Part shown: piece after piece, positions 14,213 through 22,159 of the stretch
How positions within the stretch are numbered: the stretch's first letter is position 1
Layout of the letters: every line of letters starts with the position of its first letter
Assembly (NCBI GenBank): GCA_030430625.1
Contig: JAUIKL010000006.1
Span: 1 to 64,000 of the forward strand
DNA: 64,000 nt
Source: Gemmatimonadota bacterium
GTDB lineage: Bacteria > Gemmatimonadota > Gemmatimonadetes > Longimicrobiales > Gaopeijiaceae
Direction of reading: 5' to 3'
Made by a program: the position numbers and the translations under genes
The notes under the pieces: model-generated
What the model was told of the DNA's origin: nothing
The model's database searches: none
What the model saw: the letters and a program-made list of their open reading frames with translations, nothing else

Positions 14213-15754
14213 CTACGACGACGCGCGTTCCACCCCCAGCTTTCGCATCCGACTCTGCAGGGTGCTGGGAGGCAGATCGAGCAACTCGGCCGCGCCACCT
14301 TCCCCGTAGATCTTCCCCCCCGTGTGCTCCAGGACCTCCTCGAGATACGCACGCTGGTGTTCGTCCATCGTCGGCCAGGCGCGTCCCCGCCTCCTCCCCC
14401 GGGGCCCCCGATCCTCGATCCGCGGATCGAGCGTCCCCCCGAGGGGAGCGAAGACCCGGGCCCGCTCGAGAGCGTTCACGAGCTCCCGGACGTTGCCCGG
14501 CCACGCGTACCGACGCATCCGCTCCATGCCCGATGCGGATACGCGCCACGGCCCGAGCCCGGTCCGCCGACGCATTCGGTCGAGAATTTGCTCCGTGAGG
14601 CCGTCCAGGTCCTCCGGCCGAGCGCGGAGAGGTGGGATGTGCAGGGGGAAGACGTGGAGCCGGAAGTACAGGTCTTCGCGGAAGCGCCCCTGATCGATGG
14701 CCAGGTCGAGGTCGACGTTGGTGGCGGCGATGACCCGCACGTCGACGTCGATCGGCCGATCGGCACCGACCGGGAGCACCGACCCGGTCTCCAGTACGCG
14801 GAGTAGCTTGGTCTGAGCCTCCATCGGCATGTCGCCGATTTCGTCGAGCAGGAGCGTTCCCCCGTCGGCGACCCGGAACCGTCCGGGCCGATCGGAGACG
14901 GCCCCGGAGAAGGCACCCCGCACGTGCCCGAAGAGCTCGCTTTCGATGAGGTGATCCGACAGGGCCGCACAATTCAACTGCACGAAGGGGCCGTCTGCGC
15001 GGTCGCTCCATTCGTGGATCGCCCGCGACAGGACCTCCTTCCCGCTCCCCGTCTCTCCGGTCACGAGGACGGGCGCGTCAGTGCGCGCGACCTGCTTGGC
15101 TGACTCGACCAGCGTCCGCATCGACCGGGACACGGAGCGCTCGAGAGCGTGGCACGCGTCGGCCTCGGACGACACCTCGTCGGAGAGGAGTTGATTCCGC
15201 TCCTGGAGGATCGCCCTCAACTCTTCGAGTCTGCGGGCGCGCGACAGGGCACGCAGGCCGAGACTCAGAAGGGCTCCGTATAGGGACGCGCTCTGCAGGG
15301 CCCGGGGGTCCGGATCGGGATCGACCTCCGCCCCCGGCTCGACGCCCTGCTCCACGAGTACCACGGCACCCGCGAGCCCCTCCGGCGGAGAGACCGGCAC
15401 CACCACGAGACGACCGGGAGGAGCTCTCCCCTTTCGGCTCGGTCTGAGCGCATCCTCCAGAGGAGAGGGGCCATCCAGCTCCCACAGAAAGACGTCACCC
15501 GCGGCCAGCAACTCCCGCAGGCCGGGCCGCTCGTCGAGGTCGACTTCGGGATCCCCCTCCCTCCGCTCCAGCGTATGGAGGCGGTCCGCGGTGTGGGAGA
15601 GGTACCCGGCCCGACGGAAGGGAAGTGTCGTCGTAAGCGCTCCCAACGCGGTCTCGATCAGTTCGGCCTCACCCTCGACCTCGGTGACGGCCTCCGCGAC
15701 TTCCTGCAGCCCCGCGGCCACCGCCCCGACGGGCACCCCGCCGCGCCTACTCAT
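14213..15754 (-). CDS. Sigma-54-dependent activator with GAF-like sensor and Fis-type HTH
   Basis: A 513-residue enhancer-binding protein from ATG 15754 (a GTG six bases upstream is possible). Residues 1-170 look GAF-like, a small-molecule or redox sensor; a coiled linker follows. The AAA+ domain has Walker A GETGSGKE (233-240), GAFSGA (280-285) where the sigma-54-contacting loop is normally GAFTGA, Walker B LLLDEIGD (301-308) and the arginine-finger region [10 protein letters not shown] Fis-like HTH closes the protein ([20 protein letters not shown]). It is divergent from a six-gene operon preceded by a -24/-12 promoter and palindromes, its likely target. Confidence 0.92.
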   Translation of the reverse strand: MSRRGGVPVGAVAAGLQEVAEAVTEVEGEAELIETALGALTTTLPFRRAGYLSHTADRLHTLERREGDPEVDLDERPGLRELLAAGDVFLWELDGPSPLEDALRPSRKGRAPPGRLVVVPVSPPEGLAGAVVLVEQGVEPGAEVDPDPDPRALQSASLYGALLSLGLRALSRARRLEELRAILQERNQLLSDEVSSEADACHALERSVSRSMRTLVESAKQVARTDAPVLVTGETGSGKEVLSRAIHEWSDRADGPFVQLNCAALSDHLIESELFGHVRGAFSGAVSDRPGRFRVADGGTLLLDEIGDMPMEAQTKLLRVLETGSVLPVGADRPIDVDVRVIAATNVDLDLAIDQGRFREDLYFRLHVFPLHIPPLRARPEDLDGLTEQILDRMRRRTGLGPWRVSASGMERMRRYAWPGNVRELVNALERARVFAPLGGTLDPRIEDRGPRGRRRGRAWPTMDEHQRAYLEEVLEHTGGKIYGEGGAAELLDLPPSTLQSRMRKLGVERASS

Positions 15755-15760
15755 ATGCAC

Positions 15761-15780
15761 TACACCGATATCTCGGTGTA
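15761..15780. promoter_or_regulatory. Perfect palindrome, likely activator-binding site 1
   Basis: TACACCGA and TCGGTGTA (arms 8 bp, spacer TATC) lie immediately upstream of the activator gene and about 72 bp before the -24/-12 promoter, the usual placing for an enhancer site. Confidence 0.6.
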
Positions 15781-15792
15781 TGCACTGTCATT

Positions 15793-15810
15793 TCGGTGCC
15801 ACTCCACCGA
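15793..15810. promoter_or_regulatory. Second palindrome, likely activator-binding site 2
   Basis: TCGGTG (15793-15798) and CACCGA (15805-15810) repeat the core of the neighbouring palindrome with a 6-bp spacer. The two centres are about 31 bp apart, near three helical turns, compatible with cooperative binding by a dimeric activator. Confidence 0.55.
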
Positions 15811-15851
15811 GTCCTGTCAAATACTTGGCTCAACCACGTCATCATCGGGTC

Positions 15852-15866
15852 TGGCACGCCTCCTGC
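15852..15866 (+). promoter_or_regulatory. Sigma-54-type (-24/-12) promoter
   Basis: TGGCAC, five bases, then CTGC gives the invariant GG and GC separated by 10 bp as in the sigma-54 consensus, with one mismatch (C for T) in the -12 element. It lies about 97 bp before the coiled-coil gene and downstream of two palindromes, with a sigma-54 activator encoded divergently. Confidence 0.65.
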
Positions 15867-15962
15867 GTAGGAAGACACACGAGCAGCGGATCGTCGCTGC
15901 CACTGACATCGTTACACGAGATGCCGGTGATCACAAGACTCCTTTGCCAAGGAGATCACACG

Positions 15963-16271
15963 ATGAGCACCACGAAAGACGCCGAAGCGGTCATCGTCCC
16001 GGAGATGGAAAAGCGCCTGCACCGCCTGGAGCGCGAGTTCGAGCAGATGATGCGAAAGGCCGAGTCCGCGGAGGTCAGCGTTCGCTCCCGGGTCCTGGCC
16101 AACCGCCGCGACTTCGAGCACAAGCGCGAGTCACTCAAGAGCAAGCTGGCCGAGGTGAAGTCCGCCAGCGCATCGGCACGGGACGAGCTCTCCACCGGTG
16201 TCTCGGCCGCGTGGAACGAGCTGAGTGACGCCTTCAACAAGGCGCGCAACGAGCTGATGTCGACGCACTGA
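15963..16271 (+). CDS. Small helical coiled-coil protein, first gene of the sigma-54 operon
   Basis: A 102-residue, highly charged, almost entirely helical protein with heptad-like spacing in LEREFEQMMRKAE and KRESLKSKLAEVKSASASA. It has no signal peptide or membrane segment. It starts at ATG 15963 with AAGGAG eight bases upstream. No family is recognised; the style (amphipathic helix, induced with membrane proteins) recalls phage-shock or apolipoprotein-like stress proteins but this is an analogy only. Confidence 0.75.
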   Translation: MSTTKDAEAVIVPEMEKRLHRLEREFEQMMRKAESAEVSVRSRVLANRRDFEHKRESLKSKLAEVKSASASARDELSTGVSAAWNELSDAFNKARNELMSTH

Positions 16272-16347
16272 GCCGTCGAGGCACTGAGCCGTCGACACCG
16301 TCGACACCCTCGCCCCCCCGGCACGATCACCTCAACCGGACAGACCC

Positions 16348-16560
16348 ATGGATCTCAGACTTCCTTTTTCGGCAGCCCTCCTGATCGGGGGTGTGGCCCT
16401 CGTCTTCTTCGGCCTCCGCGAGGCGGATTCCTTTGCCTCCGACGTGAACGAATTCGTCACCGGGTCGCCGACCGATCGCTCGATGTGGCTCCTCGCGGGC
16501 GGCGCGGCCATGGCCGCGTTCGGCGCCTTCCTGGGCCTCACGTCGACCAGCGACGCCTAG
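16348..16560 (+). CDS. Small membrane protein, DUF3185-like
   Basis: A 70-residue protein with two membrane segments (about residues 8-24 and 46-65) joined by a soluble loop EADSFASDVNEFVTGSPTDR. The layout and the loop match the DUF3185 family of small inner-membrane proteins. It sits 76 bp after the coiled-coil gene in the same operon. Confidence 0.65.
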   Translation: MDLRLPFSAALLIGGVALVFFGLREADSFASDVNEFVTGSPTDRSMWLLAGGAAMAAFGAFLGLTSTSDA

Positions 16561-16611
16561 CTGAGACCGCGGGAATTCCCTACTTCTGAACCTTCACTCG
16601 AGGAGAACACC

Positions 16612-16773
16612 ATGCTTCGCGCATCCATCCTCTTCTTCGTCCTGGCCATCATCGCAGCCATCCTCGGCTTCGGCGGCATCGCCGGTGTGGCCACCGGCTT
16701 CGCCAAGATCGCCTTCTTCGCGTTCCTCGTGCTGGCCGTCCTCGGTCTGATCACCGGGCGGTCGCCGGCCTGA
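16612..16773 (+). CDS. DUF1328 family small membrane protein
   Basis: A 53-residue hydrophobic protein with two membrane segments and the family pattern [15 protein letters not shown] and then FAKIAFF and VLGL. The ATG at 16612 follows GAGGAGAACACC. Members (YtjA-like) are commonly induced in envelope and osmotic stress. The stop is directly followed by the GTG of the next gene. Confidence 0.8.
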   Translation: MLRASILFFVLAIIAAILGFGGIAGVATGFAKIAFFAFLVLAVLGLITGRSPA

Positions 16774-18216
16774 GTGAACACCCCCACGCAGCGAGCGCGG
16801 CTGGGCCTCATCGTTCTGGCCCTGGCCGGTTGGGCCGGGTGGCTCGTCTGGGCGTGGCAGGGGCGGCAACAGCCCCTCGCCCTCCAGCCCGAACCACCCG
16901 AGCCCGTCGCCGATCTCCCCCTCCAGTCGGAGCTTCCCGAATCGGTGATGGACGTGCCGATCCACTTCGACCTGGACCTCCTCCTGGAACGTGTGGAAGC
17001 CCACGTGCCGACCACCTCGATCCAGGAGAACCTCACGATCGGCGACAGCGACACCGAGACGGACATGGCCTTCACACGGGGCCCCTTCTCGGCGTCGTTC
17101 CTCGACGACACGGTGGAGCTGGACGTCACGGTGGCGTACGCGCTCCGCAGCTCCTACGACCTTCCGCTCCTGCCCGACATGCCCCTGTCGTGTGGAACGG
17201 ATCCGAACAAACCGGCGCCGCGCATGCACGTCCGCCTGCGCAGTCCGGTCGAAATCTCTCCGACCTGGACCCTCGTCACCCGGACCGAAGTCCTTTCCGC
17301 AGAACCGGCGAGCCCGGCCGAATCCGACCGATGTGAGGTCTCCCTCTTCGGTGTCGACATCACCGAACGGGTCGGCTCCGGGATCCGGGACTTCCTGATG
17401 GAGCACACGACGTCCATCGACTCGCTCGTGGCCGAGGTCGATCTGGCCTCGGAGGTCGAACGGTGGTGGGACGAGATCGCCCGGCCCGTCCGACTCGACG
17501 ACGACCTCTGGCTCCAGCTCAGCCCCGAATCGGTGGCGCAGGCCTCGATCCGCGGACTCGGAGACTCGGTCGACGTATTGGCCAGGGTCGTGGCGCGCCC
17601 CTCGATCGTCTTCGGGGCTCGACCCGACGTGACGCCGCGCCCCCTGCCGGCGCTCGGAAGCGCCGCGGCCGATCGCGGCTTTCGAGCCACGGTGCAGGTG
17701 CGCGCCGACTACGAGGACATCAGCGAGTACCTGACACGCGAGCTCCGAGACGAGTCGTTCCGCGGCGCAGGGCACGAGATCCGTATCGCGTACATCTCGA
17801 TGGCCGGCCTCGGTGGCAACCAGGTCGTCCTCGAAGTGGGCGTCCGCGGTGACGTGGTCGGAACCCTCTACCTCGTCGGGACCCCGGTCTTCGACGAAGT
17901 CGAGGGCTTCGTTCGTGTCCCGGATGCCTCCATCACCGTCTCGACCTCCGATCTTCTCGTGGCGGGCGCGTCGTGGATCGTCGACTCCGGCGTCGAATCT
18001 CTCCTCCGCGACCGGATCCGGTGGCCCGTCGAAGGCGGTATCGCCTGGGCCCGGGAGCGCCTCGAACAGGGGCTGAACGCCGACCTCACCGACCGCGTGC
18101 GCCTCGAAGGAGACATCTCCTCTCTCGACGTTCTCGACGTCGTGGCACGCTCGTCGGAGTTGCTGGTACGACTCGGCGTCACCGGATCGATTGCACTCTT
18201 CGTGGGGGAAGATTGA
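16774..18216 (+). CDS. DUF4403 family protein, membrane-anchored
   Basis: A 480-residue protein with one N-terminal membrane segment (residues about 8-28) and a large beta-rich soluble part, presumably periplasmic. Repeated IHFDLDLLLERVEAHVPT and VDLASEVERWWDEIARPV-type stretches are like the DUF4403 fold, which resembles lipid-transfer TULIP or BPI proteins. It begins with GTG straight after the DUF1328 stop. A role in moving or holding lipid between membranes would suit its neighbours, but is inferred. Confidence 0.7.
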   Translation: MNTPTQRARLGLIVLALAGWAGWLVWAWQGRQQPLALQPEPPEPVADLPLQSELPESVMDVPIHFDLDLLLERVEAHVPTTSIQENLTIGDSDTETDMAFTRGPFSASFLDDTVELDVTVAYALRSSYDLPLLPDMPLSCGTDPNKPAPRMHVRLRSPVEISPTWTLVTRTEVLSAEPASPAESDRCEVSLFGVDITERVGSGIRDFLMEHTTSIDSLVAEVDLASEVERWWDEIARPVRLDDDLWLQLSPESVAQASIRGLGDSVDVLARVVARPSIVFGARPDVTPRPLPALGSAAADRGFRATVQVRADYEDISEYLTRELRDESFRGAGHEIRIAYISMAGLGGNQVVLEVGVRGDVVGTLYLVGTPVFDEVEGFVRVPDASITVSTSDLLVAGASWIVDSGVESLLRDRIRWPVEGGIAWARERLEQGLNADLTDRVRLEGDISSLDVLDVVARSSELLVRLGVTGSIALFVGED

Positions 18217-19256
18217 GCGGCACCCCAGCCCTCGAGGCCGACTCCGAGCCCTCTCGCTTTCGCGCCTTCTGGGTCCGCCATCGGACCCTTCTGTGGACAC
18301 TCCATTCGGTGTGGGCCCTCACGACCGGAGTCGTCGTCGTCGTGCTCGCCCGCGGGCGCTACGGCTTCGTGCCGTGGGTCGTCCTCTTCCTCGCCCTGAC
18401 CTGGATCACGACGCTCCTGATCAGCAAGGGAGTCCTGCGCGCTGGTGATCGATCGTCCCCGGACTATGTACCGGGAGCACGCGAAGAGACCGCATCGTAC
18501 GTCACCCGGACGATGTATCAGGAGACCCTCTTCTTCCTCCTGCCGTTCTACGCGTACTCGACCGTCCTCGACTCGATCAACGTCGTCTTCGTCCTGGTCC
18601 TCGGTGCGCTCGCGGTGCTGTCGTGCCTCGACCTCGTCTTCGACCGGCTCCTGAACGAACGCCCGACCTTCGCGCTCCTCTTCTTTGCGGTGGTGGCGTT
18701 CGCGGCCATGAACCTCGTGCTCCCCCTCCTCTGGCCGATGGAACCCCGGCTCGCGACCTGGATCGCGACGGCCGTCGCCATCGTCAGTGCGATTCCCCTC
18801 TCCCTGGGTCAGGGCGATCGCAAATCGAGGCCGTACGCCATGGCGGCGGCGGTGGCGATGATCGCGATCGTCGCCTTCCTCCCGAGCGTCGTGCCGCCGG
18901 TCCCGCTGCGACTCGACGACGCGACCTTCTCGACCGACTTCGATCGCTCGACCCTCACACCGATCGACGAGATCGGCCCGACGGCTCCGACCCCGTCGGG
19001 CGCGGAGGTCCTGTTCGTCCGACTGGAGATCTTCGCCCCGAGCTCCGTGCCCGCGTCGGTGACGACACTGTGGACCCTCGACGGACGGGTGGTCCGAACG
19101 TCCCGGGAGATCACGATTACGGCCCACGAAGCCGGTTTTCGTGTGTGGGACGCGTGGCGAAACCCCGATGGCCAGCTTCCTGCAGGACGGTACACCGTCA
19201 CCGTACGAACCGACGACGGTCGCGTCTTCGGTCGAACCGCACTGCGACTGGAATGA
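18213..19256 (+). CDS. DUF5924-like polytopic membrane protein
   Basis: About 347 residues from a TTG start that overlaps the DUF4403 stop (TTGA). It has six to eight membrane segments between residues 25 and 230, then a periplasmic beta domain of about 110 residues (FSTDFDRSTLTP to the C-terminus) with an Ig-like closing region. The layout fits my recollection of DUF5924. Position between DUF4403 and a cardiolipin-synthase-like enzyme suggests lipid or envelope maintenance. Confidence 0.65.
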   Translation: MSGTPALEADSEPSRFRAFWVRHRTLLWTLHSVWALTTGVVVVVLARGRYGFVPWVVLFLALTWITTLLISKGVLRAGDRSSPDYVPGAREETASYVTRTMYQETLFFLLPFYAYSTVLDSINVVFVLVLGALAVLSCLDLVFDRLLNERPTFALLFFAVVAFAAMNLVLPLLWPMEPRLATWIATAVAIVSAIPLSLGQGDRKSRPYAMAAAVAMIAIVAFLPSVVPPVPLRLDDATFSTDFDRSTLTPIDEIGPTAPTPSGAEVLFVRLEIFAPSSVPASVTTLWTLDGRVVRTSREITITAHEAGFRVWDAWRNPDGQLPAGRYTVTVRTDDGRVFGRTALRLE

Positions 19257-20428
19257 CCTCGGACCGCACCTCAGACGCTCCGATGGAGCGCTTCAAGGGC
19301 ACGCTCGTGTCGGCCCTCGGCATCCCGTTCGTCGACGGCAACGACCTCACGATCTTGAAGAACGGCGTCGAGATCTTCCCCGCCATGCTGGATGCGATCG
19401 GGGCGGCCGAACGAACCGTCGACTTCCTGACCTTCGTCTACTGGGACGGAGAGATCGCCGACACCTTCGCCCGAGCCCTCGGGGACGCGGCTCAGAGAGG
19501 CGCCAGGGTTCGAGTGCTTCTCGACGCGATCGGCGCCATGAGGATGAGCCGCGCCCTGATCGGTCGCATGGAGGAGTGTGGCGTCGATGTCGTCTGGTTC
19601 CGTCCACCCCCGCGCTGGACCGCGCCGGGAAAGGCATCGAGTCGCACGCATCGGAAGATCCTGATCTGCGATGACGAGGTGGCGTTCACCGGCGGCGTCG
19701 GCATCGGCGCGGAGTGGGAGGGGAACGCGGAAGAGCCGGGGTCGTGGAGAGAGACGCACTTCCGGCTCCGTGGGCCGATCGTCTCGTCTCTGGGATCGGC
19801 CTTCCTCGAAGATTGGCTGGAGGCGTCCGAAGACACTCCGGCTCCTCCGTCGCCCGCGCCGACGACCGGCCCGGGCACGGCCTCGATCCAGCTTCTACGG
19901 TCGCGAGGCGGCCTCGAGTGGAGCGACCGAGCCACGCTCCTCTGGGTCCTCCTGAGCGCGGCCGAGAAGCGGGTCCGGATCAGCACACCCTACTTCGTCC
20001 TCGACGAGACGACCGTCGAGCACTTCGTCTCCGCTGCCGAGCGGGGCGTGGACGTCTCGGTTCTCGTCCCGGGCCCGCACATCGACCACCGGGTGGCCCA
20101 GGTCGCGGGCGCCGCGTGGTACGAGGAATTGCTCGAGGCGGGGGTGCGCCTCTACGAATACCAGCCGACGATGATCCACCAGAAGGTGGCCGTCTACGAC
20201 GACGCGGTAGCCTCGATCGGGTCCGCCAACCTCAATCAGCGGTCGCGACTTCAGGACCACGAGGTGCAGCTGATCGTGGCCGACCGACCGTTCGCCGAGG
20301 CCCTGTCCCGCATGCTCGACGACGATTTCGCCCTGGCCGAACCCGTCCGTCCCGGCGCCTGGAAACGACGCCCCCTGCACCGACGCGTGGCCGAAGCGCT
20401 GACCCGGCCTTTTCGACGCCAGCTCTAG
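19253..20428 (+). CDS. Phospholipase D/cardiolipin synthase-like protein
   Basis: A 391-residue protein with two HKD motifs: THRKILICDD followed by AFTGG (about residues 130-147) and IHQKVAVYDD followed by SIGSANLNQRS (about 310-335). Two HKDs define the PLD superfamily; the length and the SANLNQRS ending fit bacterial cardiolipin synthases without N-terminal membrane anchors (ClsB-like). It would join phospholipids or a phospholipid and glycerol at the inner membrane. Its ATG overlaps the previous stop (ATGA), and it closes the six-gene operon. Confidence 0.88.
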   Translation: MTSDRTSDAPMERFKGTLVSALGIPFVDGNDLTILKNGVEIFPAMLDAIGAAERTVDFLTFVYWDGEIADTFARALGDAAQRGARVRVLLDAIGAMRMSRALIGRMEECGVDVVWFRPPPRWTAPGKASSRTHRKILICDDEVAFTGGVGIGAEWEGNAEEPGSWRETHFRLRGPIVSSLGSAFLEDWLEASEDTPAPPSPAPTTGPGTASIQLLRSRGGLEWSDRATLLWVLLSAAEKRVRISTPYFVLDETTVEHFVSAAERGVDVSVLVPGPHIDHRVAQVAGAAWYEELLEAGVRLYEYQPTMIHQKVAVYDDAVASIGSANLNQRSRLQDHEVQLIVADRPFAEALSRMLDDDFALAEPVRPGAWKRRPLHRRVAEALTRPFRRQL

Positions 20429-20490
20429 GCATTCGCCCGCGGTCGGGCCTCGTGTAGTCAGCCCGGACGGGGTGCGGGTATACCTTTCCG

Positions 20491-21132
20491 ATGAGCACAC
20501 TGACCGCACTACCGACCCTGGAACGGCCCTCGAAGATGGATGCCGATCCCCTCGACGCGTCCCGCTCGCTGGACGACGCGCAGGAGGAGAACCGTCGTTG
20601 GGTTCTCGGACTCCGAGCGTCCGACGAGCGCGTCATGGAGTCCTTCTTCCGCGCCCTGCACCCCGCTCTCGTCCGCTACGCCGAACGATTCGTTCACGTC
20701 GACCTGGCCAACGACATCGTCCAGGAGTCGTTCGTGAAGATCTGGGGCGCTCGCGAGCAACTCGATCCAGAGCGATCGCTGAAAGCCTTCGCCTATCGGA
20801 CCGTGCGGAACCTCGCCCTGAACCGTGTCCGTGATCGAACACGGCGCGGGGAGCTTCTCGAACTCCATCCGCCGGAGACGTCCTCTCCCCCGACCGCCGA
20901 CGCGTCCACACTCCAGTCGGAGCTGGAGGAGCGTATGTCTGCGTGGATCGGAGAACTCCCGGACCGACAGCGCGAAGCCCTCACGCTGAGCCGGATGTCC
21001 GGGATGTCCCACCAGGAGGTGGCCGAGGCGATGGGCCTGTCGGCCCGCACCGTGAACAACCACCTCGTCCGCGCGCTCCGCTCCCTGAGAGCGCGCGTCG
21101 AGGCGTACGACCCGAGCCTTTTGAGCACATGA
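20491..21132 (+). CDS. ECF-type RNA polymerase sigma factor (FecI-like)
   Basis: A 213-residue sigma factor with region 2 (LANDIVQESFVKIW) and region 4 (ELPDRQREALTLSRMSGMSH and then QEVAEAMGLSARTVNNHLVRAL). The roughly 40-residue N-terminal extension precedes the usual start of the fold, and a shorter start is possible (ATG at 20536, MDADPLD). It is followed with a 4-bp overlap by a FecR-type regulator and then a TonB receptor with an STN domain, so it should be released on signalling from the receptor. Confidence 0.92.
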   Translation: MSTLTALPTLERPSKMDADPLDASRSLDDAQEENRRWVLGLRASDERVMESFFRALHPALVRYAERFVHVDLANDIVQESFVKIWGAREQLDPERSLKAFAYRTVRNLALNRVRDRTRRGELLELHPPETSSPPTADASTLQSELEERMSAWIGELPDRQREALTLSRMSGMSHQEVAEAMGLSARTVNNHLVRALRSLRARVEAYDPSLLST

Positions 21133-22136
21133 GCACTCTCGACGAAACGCTGGCCCGCCGGCTGGCAGAGGAACACGACGGGGCCGCGCTGGCCGCCGTC
21201 TGGACCGTCGTGGTCGACACGACCGACGGCCCCATGGCACCCTCCGACTTCGATGCGGCCGAGGCCGCCCGAGCGGATGCACGGACCGACGCCGCGTGGG
21301 CCGACTTCTCCGCCCGTGTCCTCGTAGGTTCGGGCACCGGTGCCGACGATGACATCGTCTCCATCGACTCCGTGCGGCAGCGCCCCCGGTCGATCGCCCC
21401 GAATTGGGCACTCCGCGCCGCGGCCGGCCTGATCCTGGCCGTGGGTGGCGTCGGCTCGTGGTACGCGGTGCCCGTCACGCACGAGGCCCCGCGCGGAACG
21501 CAGTCGGTCGTCGCTCTGCCCGACGGCTCCTCGGCAACCCTCAACGCCGGCTCGGAGCTGCGGTATCGGCGCTCGTTCTCCCTCCTTCCGGGCGTGCCGG
21601 CCGGCGCGCGCCGGGTCCGGCTCTCCGGTGAGGCGTTCTTCGACGTGGCGTCGCTCGACCGTCCCTTCGAGGTCGATGCAGGCTCCGCCGTCGTTCGTGT
21701 GCTCGGCACCCGCTTCGCGGTCCGCGCTCGAGACGGCGTTGCCCCGGCGGTTCGGGTGTCCGTGGAGGAAGGGTCGGTCGGCGTGCGAGCCGAGTCGGGG
21801 GGCGGAGCCGCCGAAGAAGTCGTTCTCGCCCCCGGCCAGACGGTCCGGGTGAGCGCCTCGAACGGGGTGTCCCCCGTGGCTTCGGTCCCGATCGACCGTG
21901 TCGGCTCGTGGCGCTCGGGTGGGCTGGCCATCGTCGACGAGTCTCTCGCCGACATCGTGGACGAGTTGAGTATCCGTCTCGACACCTCGATTTCGCTGGC
22001 CGTCGACGTGGACGCGACCGCACGGATGAGTGTCTACTACGGACGCCTCGACACGCTCGAGTCCGTGCTGGCCGATCTCTCGACCCAGCAGGGACTCCGG
22101 TACCGACGCACGGCCGATGGCTGGGAGATCTTCTGA
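21129..22136 (+). CDS. FecR-type anti-sigma/signal-transducing protein
   Basis: A 335-residue protein with a cytosolic N-terminal region (about 1-95), one membrane segment (AAAGLILAVGGVGSWYAV, about 98-115) and a periplasmic FecR domain (LPDGSSATLNAGSELRYRRS, then RRVRLSGEAFFDV, FEVDAGSAVVRVLGT and RFAV), ending in a DUF4974-like C-terminal domain. FecR proteins bind the STN domain of the receptor outside and the sigma factor inside. ATG overlaps the sigma factor stop. Confidence 0.92.
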   Translation: MSTLDETLARRLAEEHDGAALAAVWTVVVDTTDGPMAPSDFDAAEAARADARTDAAWADFSARVLVGSGTGADDDIVSIDSVRQRPRSIAPNWALRAAAGLILAVGGVGSWYAVPVTHEAPRGTQSVVALPDGSSATLNAGSELRYRRSFSLLPGVPAGARRVRLSGEAFFDVASLDRPFEVDAGSAVVRVLGTRFAVRARDGVAPAVRVSVEEGSVGVRAESGGGAAEEVVLAPGQTVRVSASNGVSPVASVPIDRVGSWRSGGLAIVDESLADIVDELSIRLDTSISLAVDVDATARMSVYYGRLDTLESVLADLSTQQGLRYRRTADGWEIF

Positions 22137-22159
22137 TTCCGGTTAGATCGACAGGAGCC

